From Corella eumyota (lineage: Eukaryota; Chordata; Ascidiacea; Phlebobranchia; Corellidae), in the NCBI GenBank assembly GCA_963082875.1, contig OY720102.1, positions 11,258,990 to 11,322,989 on the forward strand: a stretch of 64,000 nucleotides of DNA, in the 5' to 3' direction. The position numbers were made by a program, and so were the translations under genes. Shown one piece after another: positions 22,009-32,406 of this stretch (its first letter is position 1; each line of letters begins with the position of its first letter). A model generated the notes under the pieces. That model ran no database searches and was not told the DNA's origin. It saw only the letters and a program-made list of their open reading frames with translations.

Positions 22009-22400
22009 CCATTGAAGACCCTCGTAACAATCAGGCTGGTCAGCGGGAGATTGGCCAGGAAATAGAGAGTCTTTAATTTCCTTCCAATTAGGATTACATG
22101 TAAAAGTAATGAAAATAGTCTGGTTTATGATATTTACGAACTATTGCCATTGCATCTTGAAACCTGCGATGCATGTCGCAGGGACCACCAGAAAACGAAG
22201 GTTGTAAAATAACAGGCCTACCCAGCCCTAGCGTACTTTCTTTGTGAACATAGTGTGAAGGTACGGCATCACAAAGATTTGATTATAATTCCGCACGAAT
22301 TTTTTTTTGATTATTGCGAATGTAAAATAGACGTTGATTTTCAACAGTTGCAAACGCAACGCAGCAATATTCTTAAGAAGGAGAAGGTGACTGTCGTATA
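22009..22400 (-). pseudogene. Helitron Rep/helicase-like N-domain fragment
   Basis: Minus-strand reading, with frame changes and stops: QYCCVAFATVENQRLFYIRN, NQKKIRAEL, GRPVILQPSFSGGPCDMHRR, FQDAMAIVRKYHKPDYF, then remnants of NPNWKEIKDSLFPGQSPADQ and PDCYEGL. The GRxVILPSxFxGxPRDM, RFQDAMAIVRKYGKPDxFITF, and NPxWxEI...PGQxPxDRPD series is characteristic of the Helitron-like N-terminal domain. The downstream Rep tyrosines and helicase are absent, so this is a dead fragment. Confidence 0.7.
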
Positions 22401-22520
22401 CGCTGTTGATGATAACAATAAAATTCTCTTGCAACGACTCTTTTTTTGTAGCAGTTTTGGTTGTTGGGTTTATAAGTGCAATTGTTCTAAATTTTCTGTT
22501 TGTTTTTCCTTTAAATTAAT

Positions 22521-23304
22521 TTAGGTCCTTAATAGTTTAAATTTTAGTTGTTGTTCCAAATTAGGTTGTTGTTGCGGTTGTTGTTGTGGTTGATGTTGTG
22601 GTAATTCTAAAACGTTGTAATAATTACTAAATAGAATTATGTTTTTTTGTTGCTAACATAAAAATGTAAAAAACGATAATAAAAAATATTATCTTGTGAG
22701 TAGTAACCAAAATAGGCTCAAAATCAAGCCACGATAAAGCGAATAATTTTTCTTACCAAATTCGAATATTGGGCCCATCTCATTAGGCAAAGGAACCAGC
22801 TGGTTTAAATCAGCGTCATCGTTGTACGGGTTAAACAGCGGCTCAATTTGAGATGGAACTGCAGCTATTAAAAACAGTTAAAAATATAAAACATTGTTTG
22901 GTTTAGGAACAAAACACATTACAATTTATACATACAGCAAACAGCTTCTGTTAGCTCGTCCAGTTCCACCTCAACTTGGCCGCCGCCGGTTAAAAAAACC
23001 TCACGACGATGACGCGATTTTTTTGGCATCCGCCTTTATATTTTTTTTTTTTTTTGGCATCCGCCTTTATATTTTTCCAGCACAGCTGAAGCTGGCTTAC
23101 ACTCCTCCGCTCAGATAAAGCAGAAAAGTTGTAGACGGATGCCAAATCATTCCAGGCTGATTCCTTTGCCTTAGCTGAAACCTTTCCAGTTTCTTTGCTT
23201 TCAATTCTACTTTTTATCCCGTTGTTGTTTAGGCATTCAAGTAATAAACTTTTGTCACATTTGGAAAAGTTTTTTCCTCTTTTTTTATTTATTTTAGGGT
23301 CCAT
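22521..23304 (-). CDS. Myb/SANT-like (MSANTD-type) protein gene, one frameshift
   Basis: Three exons: 23,304-22,936; 22,864-22,757; 22,606-22,521, with donors GTATGT and GTAAGA and acceptors AATAG and TTTAG. Exon 1 opens MDPKINKKRGKNFSKCDKSL, has AWNDLASVYNFSALSERRSV and SQLQLCWKNIKADAKKK, and later SRHRREVFLTGGG and ELDELTEAVC. This is the architecture of Myb/SANT-like domain-5 proteins, including the downstream TGGG-ELDELTEAV box. Exon 2 gives VPSQIEPLFNPYNDDADLNQ. Exon 3 is glutamine-rich (QHQPQQQPQQQPNLEQQ). Within exon 1 a ~30-bp direct duplication and a long A run shift the frame, so this copy is probably inactive. Such genes accompany Harbinger-type elements. The palindrome-rich end at 23.5 kb lies just upstream. 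Confidence 0.65.
23021..23076. repeat. Short tandem duplication inside Myb/SANT exon
   Basis: TTTTTTGGCATCCGCCTTTA occurs twice about 28-30 bases apart with T-rich spacers. It corresponds to a repeated KADAKK-coding stretch and explains the frame disturbance of the gene. Confidence 0.75.
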
Positions 23305-23484
23305 GTTTCAAGTTTTTTTGTCGTTAAATTTATTATAAAAAACTAAATTTGACGACAAAATTTGGTTACTAGGCAAGCCCGCCGTTTCGCTTAAACAGTC
23401 TCATTGTTTACGTCAATTTGTTTGTTCGTCACAAGCGCGTCATAAAGAAATTACATAAATATTTTAATTGTTGATATTTTTAAT

Positions 23485-23642
23485 CCAGGATTAACGTTAA
23501 TCGCCGGATTAGTTAATCCGGCGATTAAAAATTTCTGCATACCGATTAAATTTAATCCTGATTTTCGTTAATCGGGGGATTAGCTAATCCTGGATTAGCG
23601 TTAATCGCCGATTAAGTTAATCGCACTTTCTGCATTCGACCC
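23485..23642. repeat. Palindromic TAATC/GATTA transposon end
   Basis: A perfect inverted repeat with 15-bp arms (TTAATCGCCGGATTA, 2-nt spacer, complement) spans 23,497-23,528. Further GGATTAGCTAATCC and ATTAAATTTAAT palindromes follow, and the block ends GCAGAAAGTGCGATTAA...GGGTCGAATGC when read on the minus strand. GGGTCxATxCAGAAAG-like termini with subterminal hairpins are known from Harbinger-type elements. TAA directly follows the presumed end (CGACCC/TAA). I infer the terminus of the element carrying the Myb/SANT gene. The opposite end was not found. Confidence 0.5.
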
Positions 23643-23715
23643 TAAGTGTAGTTTCTTTACAGTTGTAATTGCTGTTGTTCTTTTGACCGTTTCTAACAAC
23701 CAACAACTAACTTTG

Positions 23716-23761
23716 TTTCTATTTGAATAAGGTATATATGCTATTTGTATAATTTTTAAAA
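23716..23761 (+). ncRNA. Candidate spliced-leader (SL) RNA gene, unit 1
   Basis: The leader TTTCTATTTGAATAAG (23,716-23,731) matches the Ciona 16-nt trans-spliced leader ATTCTATTTGAATAAG at all but the first base. It is followed at once by a GTATAT donor and, 19 bases on, by AATTTTTAA (23,751-23,759), a good Sm-binding site. That is the layout of an SL RNA: mini-exon, donor, Sm site. The product would give the 5' end of trans-spliced mRNAs. The 3' end is not defined by sequence; I give about 46 nt, the very small size reported for the Ciona SL RNA. A conserved TTGACCGTTTCTAACAAC lies about 25-40 bases upstream and could be part of a snRNA-type promoter. Confidence 0.75.
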
Positions 23762-24337
23762 ACAGAAAATTTTAATCAAACGAATCTTAATAGTTGACTA
23801 ACAATTAATAAAGTTAAAAGAACAAAGGCATTTTGTTCGTATTTTTAATTTCTTAAACGTTGCAAATATTTGTTGCAATTTTTACGTTAATTATGTTTGT
23901 TAATAAAGTGATTTAAAATAATATTTGTCACAATTACAAAAATAATTATGGTTACCTAATTAAAGACTGTTATTTCATTGAAGAAAAGAATTACTTGCCC
24001 ATTTAAAATTTATTTTATTGCTGTAACAGGTTTTGCAATATAATAACAGTTTTATATATCTAATCGTGTTATTTAAATAAAATGCATGTTAAAAGCATTA
24101 CAAAATGACATTTCCTACTTTAAAATGATCCCCCAAAAAGTTTAGAATCCCCGAGGAAATAGTAGGGCGCAAAGTACGCACAAAGTTCGCTACGCAAACA
24201 CCTTGTTTAAACCAACCAAAAAAAATTGACTTGAAATCAAAGTTTTCGAAAGATAATAAGGCACAAGGCTTCCAATCACAATTGGTGGCTTACTTTAAAT
24301 TTATGTTTATTAGCATTTTAACAACGCTTTTTCACTT

Positions 24338-24420
24338 ATTGGGTTGGCCGAGTGGTTAAGGCGTTGGACTTAAGTTCCAATGGGCGAATGTCCGCGTGGG
24401 TTCGAACCCCACACCCAGTA
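24338..24420 (+). tRNA. tRNA-Leu(UAA), unit 1
   Basis: Acceptor ATTGGGT/ACCCAGT (one G-U pair), D-arm TGGCCGAGTGGTTAAGGC, anticodon arm TTGGA-CTTAAGT-TCCAA with anticodon TAA, a long variable arm typical of Leu, and a T-arm GTGGGTTCGAACCCCAC. No intron. A T run follows for Pol III termination. Confidence 0.93.
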
Positions 24421-25692
24421 GTTTCATTTTAACTTGATTTATTTAAAAAAATGACAATTGCTTCGAAATCGTTTAAACCTTTTTTTCTAAAAAAAAATTA
24501 CATAGTAAATTAAAATATAACCCTTATAATAACTAGACGAAATTTCAGCAAAGGAACACGTATCGATGTCGTAAAATACAACCAAACTAAATTTAAAAGC
24601 AAAATATTGATCTTATTTTTTTTTATTAATCAAGCATAATTGACAATAAAATACCTAATTTTATACCCAAAGTAAAAATCATGAACCTTTACCACCTTAA
24701 GTAAAATGTTTTCGTTAATTTGAGCAATTGCTTGAACAAATAAAACGCTGTAAAAGACTCTTGTAGGGAGTGAGGTCAAGAAAATTTTAATCCCAAAAAG
24801 TATCGACTGAAACTGTGCTCTTTGGTCTGATGACAATGTTGACGGTAATAATTCTTGCTAGTAAGCATTTGCAAGTTTTATTGCAAAGCGGACCAATACC
24901 GATCAAAGCAACCCCCATTCAGACTATGCAATATAAGGATGTTTATTCTAGGCACCTCCTTGTTTGTTATCGCAAAACCAATCACTTACCGAGTTGGAAA
25001 ATTGGCTTATGGTCTATCTGAGAATATCCCTAGTTAAAAATTATTTTCAAAAAAAGAATACTTGCCTTTTGTGTATGAAAATAAAATTTCTTGTTTAAAA
25101 ACAACACCTTGACTTATTCAGCTTCTTATTTTTTAAGTTTTTTACAATTAAACAACAACTAGAAATATAAGACGTCTTATAATACACATGACTTTGTCTC
25201 GCTGCGATTCAATTTTATCGTTATTAATTGGGTTTTTAAAGAACAAAGCAAACTTATTAACCCAACGAGTAAGTTTTACGATTTTGTACAGTATGCAATA
25301 AAAACGCTTCAAATAGTGTATAAAAAAGTTATATGTGATTTTTTTATTATATACATTTCCTACTCTTTATTGCCACTTTTTTATTATTAACGAAGCCCAG
25401 TCACAACTTTAACCTAATCCAATTGTTTATTTTTGATTTATTAATTTTAAAATTATTTTAAAAAAATTAGGCAAGGGTCACCCTTTCCTATGCAAAGGGG
25501 TACAACTTTTTTGCCCTTTTATATAACGTCACAATGCCATTGTGAAATGAAATCGACTTTATCAATTGCATCGTGTGATTCAATTAGCAACCGTAACTCT
25601 CTATGTGATAAAAAGTGAACAAATAAATATGTCTGAAGCATAAATAAGTGTTTCACGTACTTAAAGTAGGAAAAATTTTGCTAAATAAAATT

Positions 25693-25765
25693 CGAGCACG
25701 CAAGGACTCGAACCTGGAATCTTCTGCTCCGTAGGTAAACGCGTTATCCATTTCGCTACGCACCC
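25693..25765 (-). tRNA. tRNA-Arg(ACG), unit 1 (degenerate)
   Basis: Recognisable cloverleaf with anticodon ACG, but with one mismatch in the anticodon stem (TTTAC/GCAGA) and one in the T stem (CCAGG/CCTTG), plus D-arm changes. Possibly a pseudogene. Confidence 0.75.
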
Positions 25766-27810
25766 GTAATGTCCAATTTGATAAATAATGTTTTCTTAAT
25801 CAGAATATAAAATAATGTTTTAAATAAATAATGTTTTCTTAATCAGTCCAAACAAAAAAAAATGCTAAGTCTGTCCAAACAAAAAAAAAATGGGCATGCT
25901 CCCCCCCAGAAACTTTTTGAATTATTCGCTGTAAACACGCCATTTTTACATTTAATAGTTAATTGTTTAAAATAAAGGCCCTTTCACACGGCGTACGCAA
26001 AATTTATTTATTATTGTCTTTTTCCTATATAATTTAAAACGTATTTTGTATATTTCAAATTCTCATTTTAATAGAGCTTAAATTGACTCAATAAAAAGCA
26101 AAGTAGCATAACAGATTTATTTTATTATAAGCGTCTATTAAGTTTAAAACTAAAAACGTTGGGGAAATAATGGTGCAAGTTATGTAACAACAGACAATAC
26201 ATTTTAACGAAAAAAATTATAAACAATTTATTAATTTTCTTGTTCATCTTGTCAGCTCTTCTATGAAATAACACGATATATCATTTAGCATTGTAATTAA
26301 GACACAACAGATTATAAAGTTTTTGTTAATAATCTATTTAACTTTTCTTTCGAATAAATATTCTTTCACCTTTACACACTTAAATCTCTCCCTCCTCCTT
26401 TCTTTAGCCATTTTTTCTCTTCTCTATACAATCACAACATCACCCCATGTATATGTTGTTGTCCTACTCTTATTGTTCAAGTGTTTGTGTAATGTACATA
26501 ACTATTCATAAATAGCCTATGTTTGCAATAAAATTAGGCAACCTTACTTTTGTTGTGTATTCCACCAACACAGTTTTAATATTAAACAGACTGACAAAAG
26601 TGTATTTAATGACTGTTGTACTTACCAAATGCTTCTGCAAAATGATGTCGAACTAAGCTATTAGCTGCAAATAACCAAAATATTTCTCGATTACAAAAGT
26701 TTGCTGTTTAATTAACTTCTTGCATACCAATATAGGCATATCACAAAATGTCAGCGGTTCGATAAAGTTAGTTAGAATTTGCCCTTTTTCAACAGTTTGT
26801 AGAAACTCTACAGAAAGCAAATAAAAAAATTTTGCGCTTTTGTTGAAAAATATGGTAACTTTAATTTTATTTTTTTTGTTTCATCAATAATTTACTTAAT
26901 ACGCTTTGATGTGTTTACATTCAAGTTACTTTTAATAACTTGCATTTATTTTCGTTATTTTAAACCCTGCGTCAGAATTACTGTGACAACCATTTAATAG
27001 GGCATTCTTTTTTTAAACAAAAAATCATAGCAGCTTTTCAAAGTCAAATGGTAAATTTATATTTTATGTGCTATTTTTGCCTTTTTCTTTTAAAAAACAC
27101 AGTTAAAATAAGTTATTTTTTAAAAACTATGTTATTATTTACCTAATAAGATATTGGAAATTAGGTTGTCATTATAGTTGATTGGTATGTAACTTATTTA
27201 AAATAAATCCACATAAATTTACTTTAATTTTTATAAAAAAAAATTATTGATGTTGAATTAATACGAAATTTTTATTTATGTGCTGACAAGCTTTAACTTT
27301 CTTTTTTCGATGTTAAAAGTATATCGAATGCTTTTAATTATAACTTGTTAAAGTATATCAAATGCTTTTAATTATAACTATAAATTTGCAGTTTATATTT
27401 AACATTTCTTGTCGCATAAAAATTTATCTGTTTTTTTTCTGGTATTGATTCATATTTTACCAAACAAACATGGATTTGGACTTCAAAGTAAATTTAGTGT
27501 TCATTTTTTTTTAAATAGTCGGAATCTCATATTCTTGTACACAACCAATCATTAAGAACAATCAAAATTATTAAATTTGCTACTTGTGCAAAAACATTGC
27601 ACAGAATATTAAGAAAAAAGTACAAAAAACTATTTAAATTTAGTCGACTTTTTTTACATTCGCGAGATAGAATAAGGCCTAATTTAACATAAACGTCATG
27701 ATAGGTTTACAAATCTTCGTGGTATTTAAAATTTAACGTATTATTTTAAAGTAATCAGAATAAATTATTTTTAAAATTAACTACCAACTTCATTATAGTA
27801 AAATAATAAT

Positions 27811-27882
27811 AGGCGTTACTGGGGATTGAACCCAGGATCTCCTGTTTACGAGACAGACGCTTTACCACTAAGCTATAACGCC
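27811..27882 (-). tRNA. tRNA-Thr(CGU), unit 1
   Basis: Perfect acceptor GGCGTTA/TAACGCC, D-arm AGCTTAGTGGTAAAGC, anticodon arm with CGT, T-arm CTGGGTTCAATCCCCAG fully paired. It is the only undamaged copy of this gene in the window. Confidence 0.93.
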
Positions 27883-28549
27883 TCGTTAACTAAAAAATTA
27901 AAACACTGATTTGATTTAAAAGTTTTTTTAAACAAGTTAAAATTTGTTATTACTAATTATGCAATAATGTCTGGTAATGTTCAGGCAAGTGGTGGGCAAT
28001 ATAAGGTAGTTTTGAAAATACATTGACCTTTAAGATTTTTTCTGCAATCTAGTCCACCATCTAGCAAGATTTGTTAAACGTTGTCTTTTAAAAATGATAA
28101 AGGTGTACTTTCCAAGTTTTTTATAGCCAAAAGTAGTTTATCAACCTTTAAGATTAATGGAAAAAATACAGATTCTTTTCTTTCCATTAAATCAATCATC
28201 TGATTTTAAATTTATAAAATTATTTTCGTCTTTTAAAAATGTTCAAAAGAAGCTGGTGATACACATGTTTACGTTTGTAAAACTGTTTTAATATATTTAT
28301 ATCGAAAAGGGGATTTCCCATACAATTATTGTTTTTTTTTAAAAAACGCACTAATTGTGTCAAAGTAATTTTAAATTCATCATCACAACAAGCAAAATTA
28401 CTTACAACTAGATTTATTTGATAAATAAAATACGATTTAAAATCATTTGATCAATTTTAAAATTAATCTCTATGAATAAATAAAGATAATCATAAACATT
28501 AATTAAGATTATCAACTAAATTATTAAATCAAATGTTATGTATTTAATT

Positions 28550-28990
28550 ATTCGAGTCCAGCTATGGTCAAATATATAATCGTCTTTTTTTTACAATTTT
28601 GCTTTGCAAGTTTGATAGAAATGTCGCAAATCAGTCGTTTCTGTGTCGCAATCATTGGCGCGTTTAGCTCTTTTACCAAAAGGTTGGAGGTTTGAGCCAG
28701 CCCAAGAACGAAACTAGTTTTTTCTCATTTTTATTAATATTATAATTTTGCTTTGCAAATTTAATAGAAGTGTCGCGAATTAGTCGTATTTGTGTCGCAA
28801 TAGATCGAAAGGTTGGTTGTTTGAGTCCACCCAAGGTCAAATCTATTTTGTTACATTTTTATTATTATAATTTTAATCTTCAGATTCAATCCAAGTGTAA
28901 CATATATCAGTTGTTGTTGTGTTGTTGTTGTGTTGCAATGGTTGGCGCATTTGGCTATTAACCGAAAGGCCAACCCAGGATAAAAATAGT
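28550..28990 (+). repeat. tRNA-Asn-derived array, unit 1 (all decayed)
   Basis: Three or four ~140-bp copies of a degenerate tRNA-Asn plus 5' flank (TTTGCTTTGCAAATTT...GTCGC). Each keeps only parts such as TTAACCGAAAGG or GTTTGAGTCCACCC. None folds. A TTGTTGTTGTGT microsatellite interrupts the last copy. Confidence 0.75.
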
Positions 28991-29358
28991 TTTCTTTATA
29001 TTTAAAACTTTTCCTTCGCAAATTTGTTTAAAACTCTTTTCACGTGGAACCTCTAACTTCGTTTTTCTGGAATTAAACCATTATTTTACCGATTCATTTT
29101 AGCTTTTTATTAAAGGCAAATGTTTGTTTTAAAGACGAAGGGCAATTTCGTTCTACTGAACAGACAGAATTTTATATTCTTGTAAACAACCGACAACTAA
29201 AGGCGGATATTAAAACATTTTAAAAATTTAAAAAAAGTTTTTTTATGAAGGTACTGTCCAACGATATCCACCGAACAACGTTACTTATTTTTATGTGGAA
29301 AAACAGCCAACGTAATTTAATCAAATTATTTAAAGTTGTATTAAAACATAAAATAATG

Positions 29359-29907
29359 CGTTGGGCATGAGTCGAACCTGCGCGGGCAGAGCCTCAAAGA
29401 ACTCAAACCTGTAGCCTCGGCCACGACAACTCTAATGTTCCATTCTCGAAGCACCTCGCGTGATTTCAATTAGTTAATTAAATTCGTATTTAAACTAAAA
29501 TAAAATAATGTTGGTTTTAAAACTGAAATAAAAATGCGTTATCGGCTGGACTCGAACCTTCGCGGGCAGAGCCTAAAAGAAATCAAGTCTAAAATAAGTT
29601 TTTTTCCCCGAGCAGCTAGCGCGATTTTAATTAATTATTTAAATTTGAACTAAAACTAAATAAAAAAATTCGTTGTCGGCAGGATTCGAATATGTGCGGA
29701 CAGCGCCTAAAAGATTGTAAGTCTATGGCCTCGGCCACGACAACTTTTTTGTTTACTTTTCAAGGCAACTTTAATTTCTAAAATTGTATTTATTTAATTT
29801 TTAATTAAAAAATGCAAAAAAAATGCGTTTTCGGCAGGATTCGAACTTGTGCCTGCAGAGCTGAATAGTTTCCTTTTTTATAGCCTTAACCAATCGGTCA
29901 CGACAAC
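29359..29907 (-). repeat. tRNA-Ser(UGA)-derived array, unit 1
   Basis: Four decayed copies (29,359-29,430; ~29,537-29,612; 29,671-29,744; 29,826-29,907). They share GTTGTCGTGGCCGA at the 5' end and a TTCGAATCCTGCCGACAACG-type 3' end, and are separated by GAGCAGCTAGCGNGATTTTA. Anticodon arms are unpaired. Confidence 0.75.
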
Positions 29908-30144
29908 TCTTGCTTTTCCTTCTTGAGGCAGCTAGCGTGATTTTATTCAATTATTTAAATGCTCATCCCATGGCATTGTAATTTTTTCATGGTTTTTGTG
30001 TTTTAATTATTTTTATTGGTTAAGTGTAGATTTTGGTCCCAATAAGCTAGGTATTTACAGTAATGTGTGTAAATATGCTAAGTGTAGTTTCTTTACAGTT
30101 ATAATTGCTGTTATTCTTTTGACCGTTTCTAACAACCAACTTTG

Positions 30145-30190
30145 TTCCTATTTGAATAAGGTATATATGCTATTTGTATAATTTTTAAAA
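30145..30190 (+). ncRNA. Candidate SL RNA gene, unit 2
   Basis: Leader TTCCTATTTGAATAAG (14 of 16 identical to Ciona), GTATAT donor, Sm-like AATTTTTAA at 30,180-30,188. This leader variant is shared by units 2-6. Confidence 0.7.
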
Positions 30191-30971
30191 ACAGAATTTT
30201 ATAAAATTTTGCTGAACAAATTGTCAAATTTTAATCAAACGAATGTTAAATTTTAACATTTTTTATCGAATTTTAATCAAACCAATCTTATTTGTGGACT
30301 AACAATTAATAAAGTTAAAAGAAAAAAGGCATATTGTTCGTATTTTTAATTTTTTAAACGTAAGCCGATAGATATTCTTTATTACAACTCAAGTTGTAGG
30401 ATCACGTCTGTAAAACTACATATATGTTTAATAAATAAGCAAAAGTGATAAAAATTCGAATTGCTGGTTGTGGGTAAATGGCCAGCTGCAAATATTTGTT
30501 GCAACTTTTACGTTAATTTACTTTTGTTAATAAAGTGATTTAAAATAATTTTTGTCGCAATTACAAAAATAATTATGGTTACTAAATTAAAGACTGTTAT
30601 TGCATTTCATTAAAGAAAAGAATTACTTGCCCATTTAAAATTTATTTTATTGCTGTAACAGGTTTTGCAATATAATAACAGTTTTATATATCTAATCGTG
30701 TTATTTAAATAAAATGCATGTTAAAGGCAATACAAAATGACATTTCCTACTTTAAAATGAACCACCCCAAAAAAGTTTAGAATACCCGAGGAAATAGTAG
30801 GACGCAAAGTACGCACAAAGTTCGCTACGCAAACACCTTGTTTAAACCAACCAAAAAAAATTGACTTAAAATCAAAGTTTCGAAAGACAATAAGGCATAA
30901 GGCTGCCAATCACAATTGGTGGCTTACTTAAGATTTATGTTTATTAGCATCTTAACAAGGCTTTCGCACTT

Positions 30972-31046
30972 ACTGGGTTGGCCGAGTGGTTAAGGCGTTG
31001 GACTTAAGTTCGAATGTCCGCGTGGGTTCGAACCCCACACCCAGTA
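30972..31046 (+). pseudogene. tRNA-Leu(UAA) with 8-nt deletion, unit 2
   Basis: Same gene as in the other units, but 8 bases are missing after the anticodon loop (AAGTTC runs straight into GAATGTCC). This removes the 3' side of the anticodon stem and half of the variable arm. Acceptor and T arms are intact. It should not fold as a functional tRNA. Confidence 0.88.
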
Positions 31047-32333
31047 ATTTCATTTTAACTTGATTTATTTTAAAAAAAATGACATTTGGTTTAAAACCGT
31101 TTAAACCTTTTTTTTATAAAAAAAACTTACAGAGTAAATTAAAATATAACCTTTATAATAACTAGACTAAATTTCAGCAAACAAACACGCATCGATGTCG
31201 TATAATATAATCAAACTAAATTTAAAAGCAAAATATTTATCTTATTTTTTATTAATCAAGCAAATATTTAAGCATAATTGACAATAAAATACCTAATTTT
31301 ATACCCAAAGTAAAAATCATGAACCTTTACCACTTTAAGTAAAATGTTTTTGATATTTTGAGCATTTGCTTGAACAAATAAACGCTGTAAAAGACTCTTG
31401 TAGGGAGTGAGGTCAAGAAAATTTTAATCCTAAAAAGTATCGACTGAAACTGTGCTCCTTGGTCTGGTGACAATGTTGACGGTAATAAATCTTGCTAGTA
31501 AGCATTTGCAAGTTTTATTGCAAAGCGTTGCAAAACCGATTAACGCTACCACTATTCAGACTTTGCAATATAAGGATGTTTTATCTAGGCACCTCCTTGT
31601 TTGTTATCACAAAACCAATCACTTACCGAATTGGAAAATTGGCTTCTTATGTTCTATCGGAGAATATCCCTAGTTAAAAATTATTTTCAGAAAAAGAATA
31701 CTTACTTTTTGTGTATGAAAATTAAATTTGTTGTTTAAAAACTACATCTTGACTTATTCAGCTTCTCATTTTTTAAGTTTTTTTACAATTAAACAACAAC
31801 TAGAAATATAAGACGTCTTATAATACACATGGCTTTGTTTCGCTGCGATGCAATTTTATCGTTATTAATCGTGTTTTTAAAAAACAAAGCAAACTTATTA
31901 ACCCAACGAGTATGTTTTACGATTTTGTACAGTATGCAATAAAACCGCTTCAAATAGCGTATAAAAAAATTATATGTAATTTTTTTATTACATACATTTC
32001 CTACTCTTTATTGCCACTTTTTTATTATTCACGAAGCCCAATCACTACTTTAACCTAATCCAATTGTTTATTTTTGTTTTATTAATTGTAAAATGATTTA
32101 AAAAAAATTAGGCAAGGGTCACCCTTTCCTATGCAAAAAGGTACAAATTTTTTGCCCTTTTATTCAACGTCACAATGCCATTGTGAAATGAAACCGACTT
32201 TATCAATTACATCGTGTGATTCAATTAGCAACCGTAACTCTGTGTGTGATGAAAAGTGAACAAATAAATATGTCTTAAGCATAAATAAGTATTTCACGTA
32301 CTTAAAGTAGGAAAAATTTTGCTAAATAAAATA

Positions 32334-32406
32334 CGAGTGCGCCAGGACTCGAACCTGGAATCTTCTGCTCCGTAGGCAGACGCGTTATCCATTGTGCCAC
32401 GCACCC
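32334..32406 (-). tRNA. tRNA-Arg(ACG), unit 2
   Basis: Acceptor GGGTGCG/CGCACTC, anticodon arm TCTGC-CTACGGA-GCAGA (ACG), T-arm CCAGGTTCGAGTCCTGG. One D-arm base (GGCAC for GGCGC) differs from units 3-6. Confidence 0.9.

Larger units (their letters stand above)
23643..30077. repeat. SL-tRNA tandem unit 1 (6.43 kb, diverged)
   Basis: Oldest-looking copy of the array. It has the same order as the others but with many substitutions and private indels (for example a 33-bp duplication at 27,318-27,379 and duplicated ATAATGTTTTCTTAATCAG near 25,790-25,845). The Asn and Ser arrays are shorter and no intact tRNA-Asn is present. It is the only unit with a fully paired tRNA-Thr(CGU). Outside the RNA genes I see no coding sequence. 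A pyrimidine-rich block plus TTTGCAATAAAA (26,380-26,540) recurs in every unit and may be a captured LINE 3' tail. Confidence 0.9.

Noticed and set aside
25976-26010. CCTTTCACACGGCGTACGC as a transposon terminal repeat
   Set aside because: It resembles some DNA-transposon ends, but no inverted partner could be found in the unit.
26380-26540. LINE in every tandem unit
   Set aside because: Only a pyrimidine-rich block and a TTTGCAATAAAA tail are present. No reverse-transcriptase or endonuclease sequence is seen, so it is noted only as a possible tail.
28905-28945. TTG-repeat microsatellite as a coding glutamine/valine run
   Set aside because: It lies inside a decayed tRNA-Asn copy and is simple sequence.
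31452-31673. Conserved 73-96-residue open frames downstream of tRNA-Leu in every unit
   Set aside because: In the diverged unit 1 the frame carries amino-acid changes as freely as silent ones, so conservation reflects recent duplication.
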